DNA of 64,000 bases from assembly GCF_000219625.1 (NCBI RefSeq), contig NC_018212.1, forward strand, positions 558,001 through 622,000. Direction: 5' to 3'. Positions 11,386-21,800 of the stretch are shown here, in pieces; position 1 is the stretch's first letter; the number at the start of each line of letters is the position of its first letter. The DNA is from Zymoseptoria tritici IPO323 (lineage: Eukaryota > Ascomycota > Dothideomycetes > Mycosphaerellales > Mycosphaerellaceae). The notes beneath the pieces are model-generated. The model made no database searches and had not been told where the DNA came from. It worked only from the letters and a program-made list of their open reading frames with translations. Both the position numbers and the translations under genes were made by a program.

Positions 11386-13944
11386 ATGGCCATCTCCATC
11401 TCCGGCGACTACGGCGGCCACCGCAGTGACAAGTCGACGTCTGGCGCCGCCATCCTCGGAGCCTTCGTCCCCACATTCACCATCGCCTGCGTCTACATCC
11501 TCGCCTTCATCCTCGTCCGGAACTCCTTCAGGAAAGTCTACGCACCCCGAACATTTCTCGGGACCATCCCGGAAAAAGACCGAACACCATCATCTCAAGC
11601 TGAGGGAGCTTCGTGGATTCGCGACTTCAGATCTTTGACCGACCGCTTCGTGCTGCAGCACAACTCGCTTGATGCATACCTTTTTCTCCGCTTCCTCAAG
11701 CTGATCCTATCGATCTGCTTGGTGGGAGCTTGCCTAACATGGCCGATCTTGTTCCCTATCAACGCGACTGGAGGTGGCACTGCCAGCCAGCTGGATAGGA
11801 TCAGCTTCAGCAACATCGCGAAGAACAGCCATCTCTGGGCTCACACTGCCGTGGCATGGGTCTTCTTCATCGGCATCTTCCTGGTCATCGCGCGGGAACG
11901 ACTTCGCTTGATCGGCATCCGTCAGGCATGCTATGTGAATGATACGCATGCTTCCAAGCTGTCTTCCAAGACGGTGCTGTTTATGAATGTCCCCCAAGAT
12001 GCTCTCCAGAGTGAGAACCTGAGCCGCTTCTTTGGCGAGAATGCTGAGAGGTCATGGCCGGTCAAGAATATGGGAGACCTCCCAGACTTGATCGAGAAGC
12101 GCAATAGTGCGGTATATAACCTTGAAAGCGCGGAAATGGACTTGATTGTCAAAGCCGCGAAGTTGCAAAAGAAGAAGACGCCACTCAATGGCACGAGTCA
12201 CATTGTTTCTGATGAGGACTCTCTCGTACCCAAGGCACATCGGCCTACCAGCAGGAGCCCTCCCGTAGTCGGCAAGAAGACGGACAAGATTGAGGAGGCT
12301 CGCCAACGTGTCATTGATATTGTCGAGAAGATCGAGGCTCATCGCGCAGCTCCTGGCCGGAACCTCCCTGAGCAGAGCGCCATCTTCGTGTCCTTTAAAA
12401 GTCAAGAAGCTGCTCATCGGGCATTTCAGCAAATTACCTTCCAGCCCAAGCTGCCTCTGGAGGATCGCTATCTGGCAGTGCAACCCAAAGAGGTTCTGTG
12501 GCAAAACATCACACTCCCGACATCCGTCCGGCTGTCAAAGGCTTCCTTCGCCCTCGTCTTCGTCATCGTCTTCACCATCTTCTTCTCCATTCCTGTGGGC
12601 TTGATCGGTACTCTCAGCAACGTAGAGGCGCTCGCGGATCGCTTTGAGTTTCTCAGCTTCCTCAACGACCTCTCACCTGAGATCAAAGGACTTCTCACTG
12701 GATTCGTGCCGCCTTTCCTTACAAGTTGGTTCGTTTCGTACGTGCCCAAGCTGTTCCGTCACATCGCAAAGCTCTCTGGAGAACCGACGATCCCGCAAGC
12801 TGAACTGAAAACACAAGCCTGGTTTATGGTATTTCAAGTCGTCCAGGTGTTCCTCATCACCACCTTCTCGTCCGGAACCGCTGCCGTGGCCGCGAAGATT
12901 GCGAAAGATCCAGCTTCGGCTCCCGACTTGTTGGCTTCGAGCTTGCCTAAAGCATCCAACTTCTACCTCACCTACTTCATCCTCCAAGGTACGACAAGTG
13001 CAGCATCCAACCTCTTGGACTACTCCGAGACGTTTGAATATCTCTTCTACGAGTACTTCTGGGACAAGACCCCACGTGAGAAGTTCACCACCTACGCACA
13101 AATGCGAGGCACACCCTGGGCATCGTGGTATCCGAAGTTCACCAACTTCCTCATCATTGCCGTCGCCTACTCTTGTATTCAGCCACTCACCCTCGGCTTC
13201 GCCGCGGTCGGCCTATACTTCTACTACCTCAGTTATCGCTACAGTCTGCTGTACGTCCGCCAGACGAAGATCGACACCAAAGGAGAAGCCTACAAGCGTG
13301 CTCTCCAGCAGATGCCCATTGGTCTCTACCTCGCCGAACTCTGTCTCATCGGTCTCTTCGGTGCGAGAAAGGCGACAGTACAGACAATCCTCATGATCAT
13401 ACTCCTGGTCCTCACCGCCATGGCCAACTTCGCTCTTGATCGCGTCTTACGTCCACTAGAATTATATCTCGGCGTGGACAAGTGGTCCGAGCAAGAACAC
13501 CTCCTCGCAGAACAAGACAACGTCGATCCCAACGACGAAGCAGCAGCCCACGCAGCCTCCCACGGCCGACGTCTCGGACTCAAAAAACTCCCCAACCCTC
13601 TACCAAAACGCCTATCCGACCTCTTCGACTCCATCGTCTCCTCCGCCCGCGCACAAACTCACAGCTGGTTGGACAGTGCCGACCGTACCGCTGATGACGA
13701 GGTCCCGCAGTTGAGTGAGGAGGATCTAGCGAAAGCGTATGTAGCGCCGGCGTTTACGTCCAAGACACCGAAGTTGTGGATCCCGATGGATCCGTTGAGG
13801 GTGTCGAAGGAGGAGATTCGGCATAATGAGGAGGTGGGGATTCCGACGACGGATGATGGGGCGGAGATTGATGAGAATGGAAAGTTGTTTTGGAATCATA
13901 ATTTTGAGGAGGTGCCAGTATTTTCGAGGCCGAAGGTTGTTTGA
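11386..13944 (+). CDS. CSC1/OSCA-type calcium-permeable channel (RSN1/PHM7 family), copy 2
   Basis: Intronless, 852 residues from the Met at 11386. This start is chosen because MAISISGDYGG leads into the first membrane helix (about 23-42), as in family members; the frame extends 38 codons further upstream without a plausible signal. The order of parts is N-terminal three-helix RSN1_TM region, cytosolic PHM7_cyt region (about 185-380), and a cluster of about eight hydrophobic helices (about 385-690). The long polar C-terminal tail contains a small extracellular-tail-like block (KLWIPMDPLRVSKEEI). The final conserved motif (GKLFWNHNFEEVPVF) resembles RSN1-type proteins more than copy 1 does. 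It is predicted to act as a stretch- or osmolarity-gated cation channel, by family knowledge only. Close by, upstream on the same strand, is the divergent copy 1. Confidence 0.88.
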   Translation: MAISISGDYGGHRSDKSTSGAAILGAFVPTFTIACVYILAFILVRNSFRKVYAPRTFLGTIPEKDRTPSSQAEGASWIRDFRSLTDRFVLQHNSLDAYLFLRFLKLILSICLVGACLTWPILFPINATGGGTASQLDRISFSNIAKNSHLWAHTAVAWVFFIGIFLVIARERLRLIGIRQACYVNDTHASKLSSKTVLFMNVPQDALQSENLSRFFGENAERSWPVKNMGDLPDLIEKRNSAVYNLESAEMDLIVKAAKLQKKKTPLNGTSHIVSDEDSLVPKAHRPTSRSPPVVGKKTDKIEEARQRVIDIVEKIEAHRAAPGRNLPEQSAIFVSFKSQEAAHRAFQQITFQPKLPLEDRYLAVQPKEVLWQNITLPTSVRLSKASFALVFVIVFTIFFSIPVGLIGTLSNVEALADRFEFLSFLNDLSPEIKGLLTGFVPPFLTSWFVSYVPKLFRHIAKLSGEPTIPQAELKTQAWFMVFQVVQVFLITTFSSGTAAVAAKIAKDPASAPDLLASSLPKASNFYLTYFILQGTTSAASNLLDYSETFEYLFYEYFWDKTPREKFTTYAQMRGTPWASWYPKFTNFLIIAVAYSCIQPLTLGFAAVGLYFYYLSYRYSLLYVRQTKIDTKGEAYKRALQQMPIGLYLAELCLIGLFGARKATVQTILMIILLVLTAMANFALDRVLRPLELYLGVDKWSEQEHLLAEQDNVDPNDEAAAHAASHGRRLGLKKLPNPLPKRLSDLFDSIVSSARAQTHSWLDSADRTADDEVPQLSEEDLAKAYVAPAFTSKTPKLWIPMDPLRVSKEEIRHNEEVGIPTTDDGAEIDENGKLFWNHNFEEVPVFSRPKVV

Positions 13945-14564
13945 GGGAGGGATGAGGGTTGAGGGGGATGTGGTATCAGCATTTGACGATCGAAGGATTG
14001 CAGTGAGATTGGTTCAGCGCTACGTTTTGCTGCTTGGTGGTCCTCGAGAATGTCAAAACTGTGACCATTCTTGTACTTTTCCACTAGCGATATGCGGAAT
14101 CTACCAGATTGGGCAACGCCGTGCAGTTGTGCGGTCACTAGCAGTGTCACAGGTCCCTGCGGAGTAGACTGCAGCAGCCTTAGCATAAGATACGGTACTG
14201 CTGAAGATCGGGCTCGATCAGGGCCAAGTGTCTTGTAGCAACGTAGATTGTCGCGATACCTGTTGTAGTCCTGTACGCCCAGTGTGTGAGGCTGTCGTGT
14301 CAAAGTGTATGTGCACGGCTCAATTGAGCATATGTCGCCAGTCACTTTGCCCACCTTTTCCAGCGTGCTCTGCTGATCCACCCTTGGTTAACTACTGATC
14401 AAACATTCCGCTTAGCGTTATCGTAACGTCTCTATGAGCGACTATTCAACCGACTGAACGGCGAGGTTTCCAAGCCCAAAATACCAAAACAGAAATTTGA
14501 TGCATTTTGACGAACAATATGTGGTCAAGAAATTAAACTCAACCCCACCCCTTATATCTCACTC
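13945..14564. other. Intergenic region between convergent genes
   Basis: About 620 bp between the stop codons of the channel gene (+) and the secreted Pro-rich gene (-). No coding signal or repeat is seen. Confidence 0.45.
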
Positions 14565-15518
14565 TCAACCCCTCCCCTGCATCCCCCTCAACCCCTCCAA
14601 CAGCGCCCTCGCCTTCGCTTCCTTATCCTTTCCCTCCTTCCCCTCCTTCGCCTTTGGTAACCCCGGATAATTCGGGACTGGCGCCAGACCCGGAGCCGTC
14701 ATCAACGGAGCATTCGCCTTGGGTTTGGGCAATTTCCCCACTTTTCCGATCAAATCTAGTAGTCTTTCTCCGTTGATACTCTGAGGCTTAGGCTTCGGCT
14801 GCGGTTGAGGCTTGGGCTTCGGCTTCGCGGTGGGAATGGGGACGTAGGTCGTTTTGCCACCGATGATGGTTTGAGTGAGAGGGGTGATGATTATACCCAC
14901 CAGCTTCGATGGGCTGGGTTTCGGTTTTGGGGCCGCGGGACGGGGTGTTGGTCGGGGGAAGGGAGCAGCTGGACGTGGGCGGGGAGGGTGGTGCACTTCC
15001 GGCAGACCGTTTCCAGCCGGCCGAGGAGGTGGGTGGTGCACCGCCGGCAACCCCGGGCGTCGCGTAGGAATAGGTGCGGAGGTAGGTGGGATTGTACGGC
15101 CGTTGGCGAAGGGAGCGTAGTTTGAAATCATGGGTGCTGCGGGGCGGGGGCGGTCAGCTGGTGGGGACGCTGCGGCTGGTTTTCTGGTTGGTCGCGGTTT
15201 AGGTTTTGGACTGTGAGCGGGTCGCTTGGTTGGAGCTGGTCCAGGGAGGGTGATGGTCGTGACTCTGACCGGTCTTTTGGTTGGAAGAGGTGCTGAGATG
15301 TAACGTGTTGTTAGGCGGGTCAGGGTCTTTACCCGAGGTTTGGGAGGAGCTGGGGAGGCGGCGGGTGGGACGGAGGAAGGGTAGATGAAGGCTGTGGTCG
15401 CGGGGATTCGGGGTTCGATATTTCGGCGGGCGAAGGAGGCGGGGAGGTGGAGGGAGGAGGTTGTGGCGAGGAGAGTTGCGAGAGTCGCGAGGAGGATGGT
15501 GGATGGGTTGGTGTACAT
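14565..15518 (-). CDS. Secreted proline/lysine-rich low-complexity protein
   Basis: Open frame of 317 residues from the Met at 15518. The N-terminus is a clear signal peptide: a short polar start, a hydrophobic core (ILLATLATLLATTSS) and a small-residue cleavage region near residue 22. The mature protein is dominated by Pro, Lys, Arg, Ala and Thr, with PKP, PTKRP and HHPPRPRPA-type repeats and short runs of alternating K-P and Q-P. Between them are Thr/Val/Ile-rich blocks such as TTYVPIPTAK. The end is lysine- and glycine-rich. There is no cysteine framework and no enzyme domain. Such proteins are often cell-wall associated, but no function is claimed. An upstream extension of 86 codons in the same frame is not signal-like and was rejected. 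Confidence 0.7.
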   Translation of the reverse strand: MYTNPSTILLATLATLLATTSSLHLPASFARRNIEPRIPATTAFIYPSSVPPAASPAPPKPRVKTLTRLTTRYISAPLPTKRPVRVTTITLPGPAPTKRPAHSPKPKPRPTRKPAAASPPADRPRPAAPMISNYAPFANGRTIPPTSAPIPTRRPGLPAVHHPPPRPAGNGLPEVHHPPRPRPAAPFPRPTPRPAAPKPKPSPSKLVGIIITPLTQTIIGGKTTYVPIPTAKPKPKPQPQPKPKPQSINGERLLDLIGKVGKLPKPKANAPLMTAPGLAPVPNYPGLPKAKEGKEGKDKEAKARALLEGLRGMQGRG

Positions 15519-15957
15519 CTTGGTGGGTCTGTGAGGGTGTTGCGGTTGTTGTGAGGGTGGTTGATGTGACGATGAACGGGGTCGTAGGTTAACGAGCCAG
15601 TCGTTATGTTTGTCTGCCTTCCGTAGTGAATGTGTATATGGGAGGAGTTGTGATGATGTGGGGAATGAGGAGAGGTCCTCGACGTCGAGGAGAGAGCAAG
15701 ACTTCAAGTCTGCCGGACAATGCATATCTGACAAAGTGGCATGCTGTGATCTTTGTAAAAGGATAAAGAGGAGCACAAGGAAGCATTTGAAAATAGACCG
15801 CCTCTTTCATATTTTGAAAGAACTGGAACAAACAAACGGCGTAGTTTCGTGCAGTCAACGTCGCAATCTCAGTCGTCCATCGCGTGACACGACTTCAAAC
15901 TGGCTTCGCTAATGCGTGAATAAGCCCTCACTCAGGCTGGAGGCCTCCGCATAAATC
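15519..15957. other. Intergenic region
   Basis: About 440 bp between the start of the Pro-rich gene and the end of the lipase gene, both on the minus strand. It probably carries the Pro-rich gene promoter and the lipase 3' UTR. Nothing else recognised. Confidence 0.45.
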
Positions 15958-17097
15958 TCATAGGTCGACCTTCTGACTGCCGATCAGCTTCCCAGGCCCT
16001 AGCGGATCACCTCCAGGCAAGCATACCCCCAATCTCCAAAAGTAGTCTCGATGTGCAAAGAACAATTCCCACAGTTTGTACCTCGAAGGAATGCCCCAGC
16101 TCTCCGTCCTGACATCCTCAATCTCGTTGCGGACTGATTTCAAGAGGTCTCGTTTTGCGGACTGGCCTTTCGAGGTACTGGAGTCCTGTCCAGCGATACA
16201 TTCGACATCGTTATCGCCTGAGCAGTGCTGTAGATCTGCGACATTGGGCGAGAGGGACGACTTGGAGATGTAGATCTCGCCGGCGTGCATAGCGTAGCCC
16301 CATTCTGTTAACGGTAGGAGAGGGACCGGATCGTCGACATGAGTGACACGGCGGTATTTGAGCTCAGTGTCGTTTTCAGGCACTGACTGGTTTGAGCCGA
16401 TCTTAAATGTCTCGTCGATGTAATCCACCAGATGCGTATTGCCGACCCGCGGCTCACCAAAGGAGGTGACCGTTGGCTCCCATCCTCGAGCCACGAGATC
16501 CAGTCCGGCCAGTGCTGCGACTGCGCCGCCGAGAGAGTGGCCTACTAGATGGAGGGCGTAGTGCGGATAGAGAAAGATCTGCTGTTGGAGGTCCGGGAGG
16601 ATAGATCGGCGAGTATTGACCCAGGAGGAGTAAAAGCCCATGTGTACGCTGCAGTTCGTACACTTGGCGCCAGTGATGGTCACGTCGCCATCGCCGTCAT
16701 CGCCCGGGTAAGGGACATATTTCTGCGGAATGGTGCTCAAGTCGATGATGGTGTTGGCGATGCTATATGTCCCACGGAAGGCGACGATGATTCGCTGCTT
16801 GCCATGATCGAGAGCGATGTATCCGCACGAGTCCGACAATAGTGGTCCAGTATTCCACGTCGTGACCAGCTCAAATTGTGGAAAGTCGGAACATCGGGAG
16901 AGACAGCTGAAGGGTTTGGAAATGCCTGCGCTGATCAGTCCAACGCAGTAGGAGATGTCGACGATGCGGGCGAGTTCTTCCAACTCGGAGAAGAGAGCAA
17001 CGCTGACACTGCGGCCGGTAGAGTGTTGGAGGAGCGGAGACTGGAGAGAGGCGGCGGTGAGGATGAGAGTGGCCAAGGAGAGGAGAGAGCGGAGCAT
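15958..17097 (-). CDS. Secreted class 3 lipase (triacylglycerol lipase-like, alpha/beta hydrolase)
   Basis: Single exon, 379 residues from the Met at 17097, where a signal peptide begins (LLSLATLILTAASLQS). The frame is open upstream but the extension is not signal-like. The fold signatures of Lipase_3 are complete: the oxyanion-side strand IIVAFRGTYS (about 103-112), the nucleophile elbow GHSLG with Ser188, FGEPRVGN (about 213-220), an acid in VDDP (about Asp256) and His271 in HAGEIYI. Several cysteines (about 51, 65, 69, 91, 146, 149) fit disulphides of an extracellular enzyme. Family members cleave ester bonds in triglycerides or other lipids outside the cell. Substrate preference cannot be told from the sequence. 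No cluster partner is evident. Confidence 0.9.
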   Translation of the reverse strand: MLRSLLSLATLILTAASLQSPLLQHSTGRSVSVALFSELEELARIVDISYCVGLISAGISKPFSCLSRCSDFPQFELVTTWNTGPLLSDSCGYIALDHGKQRIIVAFRGTYSIANTIIDLSTIPQKYVPYPGDDGDGDVTITGAKCTNCSVHMGFYSSWVNTRRSILPDLQQQIFLYPHYALHLVGHSLGGAVAALAGLDLVARGWEPTVTSFGEPRVGNTHLVDYIDETFKIGSNQSVPENDTELKYRRVTHVDDPVPLLPLTEWGYAMHAGEIYISKSSLSPNVADLQHCSGDNDVECIAGQDSSTSKGQSAKRDLLKSVRNEIEDVRTESWGIPSRYKLWELFFAHRDYFWRLGVCLPGGDPLGPGKLIGSQKVDL

Positions 17098-18100
17098 GGC
17101 GGGTAGGGATGGGATAAGGGTGATGAGGTAGGGGTAGGGGTGGGCGGAACAGCGGAGCGGAGCGGAAGACTTGTTGTCTTCCACTTCACATGTTGTCGAT
17201 GTGAGTTCTACGACATGTGCTCGACTCTGTGATGGTGCTGCCGGTACCACAGGTAGTAAGGCATGTGTGTGTTTGTTCGGCTCGTGGTCGAGACGGATCC
17301 GCATCCGGTGACGTCGACTGTCGCAAAATGGAACAAGTTCCAGTCGTGCTTTTGTGGGCTTCAATTTCTCCATCAAATATTCAACCGTGATTTGATGAGT
17401 GACCCGTCCTCACTTTCCCATCTCACCTGGAAAACTTCGTATCTGGCCCCCGGTATCTCACAAGACTGCTCTTCAAGCCGACACGGCAACCCAATACTCT
17501 CCTCTGGAAGTATCGGGTACTGACAAGATCCTCAGGTCCGGACCATCCCACTTCCTCGCGGCAACTACCTACGATATCGGCAACTGAGAACAAAGGAGCT
17601 CCACTCCGTACAGACTCCTGCCCTGGCACGTCTTCAGACAAGGTCCGATGCCTCGAACTAATTTGGCACTATCCCGCGCGCTGCCCTCATTGCATTATTA
17701 GGACAAAGGCTCATTCCGGTTTCTGTTCGCCTACTTCCTTCCAGGCCACGGCTTCCACCCCCACGCGGCCATGGTCCCTGTTCTACAGCATGCGAACCCA
17801 TCCACGTGGACACCTCGCTTGCAAGCACAGGTGCAAGTCCAGGGATGGACTGGCCTACATCCTGGAAATCAGGCCGGGTCTGGATGGTGACCACCGCGAA
17901 GCTGTATTCAGCTCGGTTAACCGATCAACTGATAAGATTGAGCGATTTCAAGGATGCCTCCGACTCGTAATCTGATCATCTGATAAGATGGACACATTGG
18001 AACTGCTCCCTCCCTGTCCCTTACAAGGATCCTGCTAGAGACGGATGACACGTGCTTCGCATGATATCCGATAGTTCCACCATTAATGTGCGAGAGCCGG
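17098..18100. other. Intergenic region left of the transposon nest
   Basis: About 1 kb from the lipase start to the transposon border. It has normal base composition, with CpA and TpG plentiful, in contrast to what follows. No gene is seen. The last 27 bp before the MULE target duplication (from about 18074) may be the left tip of a pogo-like element. Confidence 0.45.
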
Positions 18101-18108
18101 GTCTGGTA
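18101..18108. repeat. MULE target-site duplication, left copy
   Basis: The 8 bases GTCTGGTA lie directly before the left inverted repeat. The matching copy at 38951-38958 reads GTCTAGTA. The one difference, G to A in a TpG context, is the change RIP makes. Confidence 0.75.
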
Positions 18109-18157
18109 CCCCGTTGTTAATCATAGCCTTACTCATTTTTATTCATAGCCTTAGCTA
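18109..18157 (+). repeat. MULE terminal inverted repeat, left
   Basis: 49 bp beginning CCCCGTTGTTAATCATAGCC. It matches the reverse complement of 38902-38950 at 47 of 49 positions. Both mismatches are C here and T on the other side. Confidence 0.85.
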
Positions 18158-18544
18158 AGGTGGTAACGTTAGAATTCCACTAAGATCCTCACTTTGCCCT
18201 CGACGTTAACAACACTACAACTACAATAGTAAACGCAATAAAACATAGTGCATATAACAGGATAGCATCGTGCGATAAAGCTCGTATAATTAATATATAT
18301 ATATATATATAGTGTAGTTATAGTAGTGGAGGTAGTAGAAGGAAAATCTATACTAGAAAGTCCTTAGAACGCCTACGTAGATCTCTTACTTACGCAAACG
18401 GCTACTCTTATAGTAAGATCTGTCGATTGCCGGTATATTCGGTAATTCTCGGTAAGCTAATAAGAGCGCGAGAAACTCCTTTAGTTTTGCTAACTAAAGG
18501 GGTCGTAGTAGTAGAGGTAGTTTATACGTTAAAAAGCTCGCGGC

Positions 18545-18819
18545 TGTCAGAGGCTGGTACCTGAGGCTGCATCGGCTGTGCCGATGCCTAGGCTAACGCC
18601 CAACGGACGAACGCCGGTTCAGAAATCTACTAGGCCGAATCGGGAACAAGCTTCCTTTTGGCCGACTAGAAGGCCACGTATGCGCCAAGCGACGCTACGC
18701 GCATATACAGCTTATACTCGACGTTCCGTTGTTCTAGATAGATCTTCTTTTCGGTAGCTTTAGAATTTTATACATTCGGATCTAGACCTTTGTGCGTAAC
18801 TTCGGTTTAGACCCTTACA
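18545..18819 (+). repeat. Gypsy A 5' LTR
   Basis: 275 bp starting TGTCAGAGGCTGG and ending CCCTTACA. It differs from the 3' LTR by about ten transitions and is mostly the T/A-richer partner, as expected when RIP acted unequally on the two copies. Confidence 0.93.
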
Positions 18820-18879
18820 TTTTCTAAAGCTCGCTATCGAATAGATCCCTTAACGGAAATACTGCCTAAACTTTAGGCG

Positions 18880-21800
18880 TAGCTTACTATAGAGATAGAG
18901 CGGATTCGAAACGAATATCGCGCCGCTATCGTAGAGACCGAAGCTATATATAACGAACGACATCGAGCTAACGAGCTCGCATAACGCGAACTCGAGATAG
19001 CACAACGCGAACTTAAGGTAGTACGACGCAAACTCGAGACACGTCTTAAACGAGCCGGAAAACGACTAGTATAACGGACGCCGGAAGCGAGTAGCTCTAG
19101 ACTTACCCTAGAAACAATCGAAACAACAACGACGGATACAAACACGAACGACAACTATGCACTAAGACGCCTAAAAGAGCGTCTCCCGACGCTATAGACC
19201 TTTAGCAGCAAAAGATTAGAATAGGAGGACTAGCACCTTGCTACCTTATCGAAGCTCGCTATCGACAAAGCAGCTATCGGTAGGGACTTCGACTAATTCC
19301 TCTACTTAACAAGTAGGCTCGAAGAGAGTACGGCAAGAATAGTAAGAACAACTATCGAGAACGCTCTCCGACTTAGGTAAGGTAACGCGAACGATTTCCT
19401 CGAGTACCTAAACAGTATCTACGGCAACACAAACTAGCAACGACGAGCGCTATAAACCCTCTTAAGGATATAATAGCGTAACAACGAACCTATCGCGACC
19501 TACCTACCTCGATTCGAGGTAGTTCTCGCTAATACGGGAATAGCTAAGACCCTCTTACTAGATACGGAATCGGACCCGAAGCTCGAAGGTATTCGGATTA
19601 CCCTTCTTAAGAACTCTCTTAACGAAGAGATGCGTAAGGCATTGCTCCTGTTTGCCTTAAACCCGCCGGACAAGTACTTAACCTTTACAAGAAACCTTCT
19701 TACTATCGGCGGATCGCTCGCAAACCTTCGTTTTCGGTCGAACATGTCTAGACCCTCCGCTCCCTAGGCGACCCTACTATCGACAGGGTCACGGGCGACC
19801 CTGCTATTAACAGGGTTACAGGCGACCCTACCGCGAGAATCGAAAGATAAAATAGATTAGGAACCGACTCGATCTAACCGAGTCGAGTTAAGTAATAAGA
19901 AGAGAGCAAAGTAGGTTACGAGAGAAACAATATAGGCTCGAAGGGAACAAGGCCTTTATCTCCGTTACGGGATAAAAGGGCACCTTATCGCTAACTATAC
20001 CTATCTTACCGCTCGAAACCCGAACGCTGTATAAGCTATAGTTAGTAAGGCCGAGCGCGAGATACGGGAAGTCTTTCTAGAAGAAGACAACGACTTAGTA
20101 TCGGAAAACAAGTAGCCTCTACGACAAGTCGTCTATAGAGGTAGAGTTAGATATAAGTAGAAGTAGAGTAGAATATCTTTCGAGATACAAAAATAGAACG
20201 ATCTCTTTTCTATACTTCCGCTATTATTAACGACGACGCACTTTAATTCTCTCTTATCGACAACAGCAGCTAATCGTATTGTCTAATAAACGAACGGTTA
20301 GCTAAGAGACTCCGGCTCCCGTAGATTCCTATTCTGAGACGAAAGGTTATTAGCGCGCAAGGATCCCCCTCGTAGAAGAAGGGAATCTCTTTTGTTACTA
20401 AGTTCTCTCTTAATGTCGGCGGGTACAAGTCTACGGCGTTTGCTTACGCCGTACCCGACCTACAAGAGGACCTTATTCTCGGAAGGCCCTATCTCTTTTA
20501 CGAGAGTATATAAGTTATTAAGTCGACGAACCGTCTCGAGTTCCTTCTCGACAGTTTTTCGATACCTTGCGAGATACGGCTAATAGGTTCTACGAAGGCT
20601 AAGGCCGTTAGTAGAGCTGCCTTTAGATACCTCGCTCGGTTATCTTAGAAACGAGATATTACTGTCTTTGCCGCCTCTCTCGAAGATATTAAGAAGGCGT
20701 TACGTACGAAGAAAGCCCTTACTTGTAAGGACATTGTCGAGAAGCTTCCCGAATACTACTGCTCCTAGATACGTGCCTTTATCCGGGAAGGAGAGTAGCT
20801 ACCTCCGTATCGACCCGGATTTAACTACGAGATCCTACTTACTACCGATAGTAATAGGAAACCTAGCGAACCTCCCTAGGGCCCTCTCTATAATATAACC
20901 CGGGACGAGCTTTTAGTCCTCTAGAAGGAACTATACTCGCTCCTCGAGAAGGGCTATATTCGGTATAGCAAGTCCCCTACCGCTACGCCGGTTCTTTTCG
21001 CTAAGAAACCCGGCGGCGGCCTTCGTTTCTATGTCGACTACTATAGACTAAACGCTATTACTTTAAAGGACCGTTTTCCCCTCCTGCTTATCCGAGAGAC
21101 GCTTGCGTCTCTTAGTAAAGCTAAGTAGCTTACGAAGCTCGACGTTTCTACCGCATTTTATCGGATCCGTATTACTAAAGGCGAGGAATAGAAAACTACT
21201 TTCCGTACCCGCTACGGCTTATTCGAGTAGAACGTTTGCCCCTTTAGTCTTACTAGTGCGCCGGCTACCTTCTAACGGTATCTAAACTAGATCCTACGCG
21301 ACTTACTCGACGACTTTTGTATAGCCTATATCGACGACATCCTTATCTTCTCTTCCGGTACCCTTACCGACTACTAGGAGAAGGTAACGTAGGTTTTACA
21401 ACGTATTAAGGATAGCGAGCTTGTCCTAGATATATTAAAGTGCAAGTTCGAGACTCGTACTACAAAGTACCTAGGATATATCGTCGAAGTAGGTATCGGC
21501 GTACGAATAGACCCTGCGAAGGTACAGGCTATCCGGGACTAGGATAGACCCCTAACTGTTCGCGGAGTCCGCTCGTTCCTCGGGTTCGCTAATTACTATA
21601 GGATGTTTATCTATAAGTATAGCAATCTCGTTCACCCTCTTACCGATCTTACGAAGAAGACGATAGGCTTTCGTTAAGGAGACGAACAGGACAAGGCTTT
21701 CGAGGATATTAAGGACGCTTTTATCTACGGGCCTGTCCTAGCGAGCTACGACCCGGACAAGAAGACGCGAGTCGAGCCCGACTCTTCGGGCTAGGCGACA

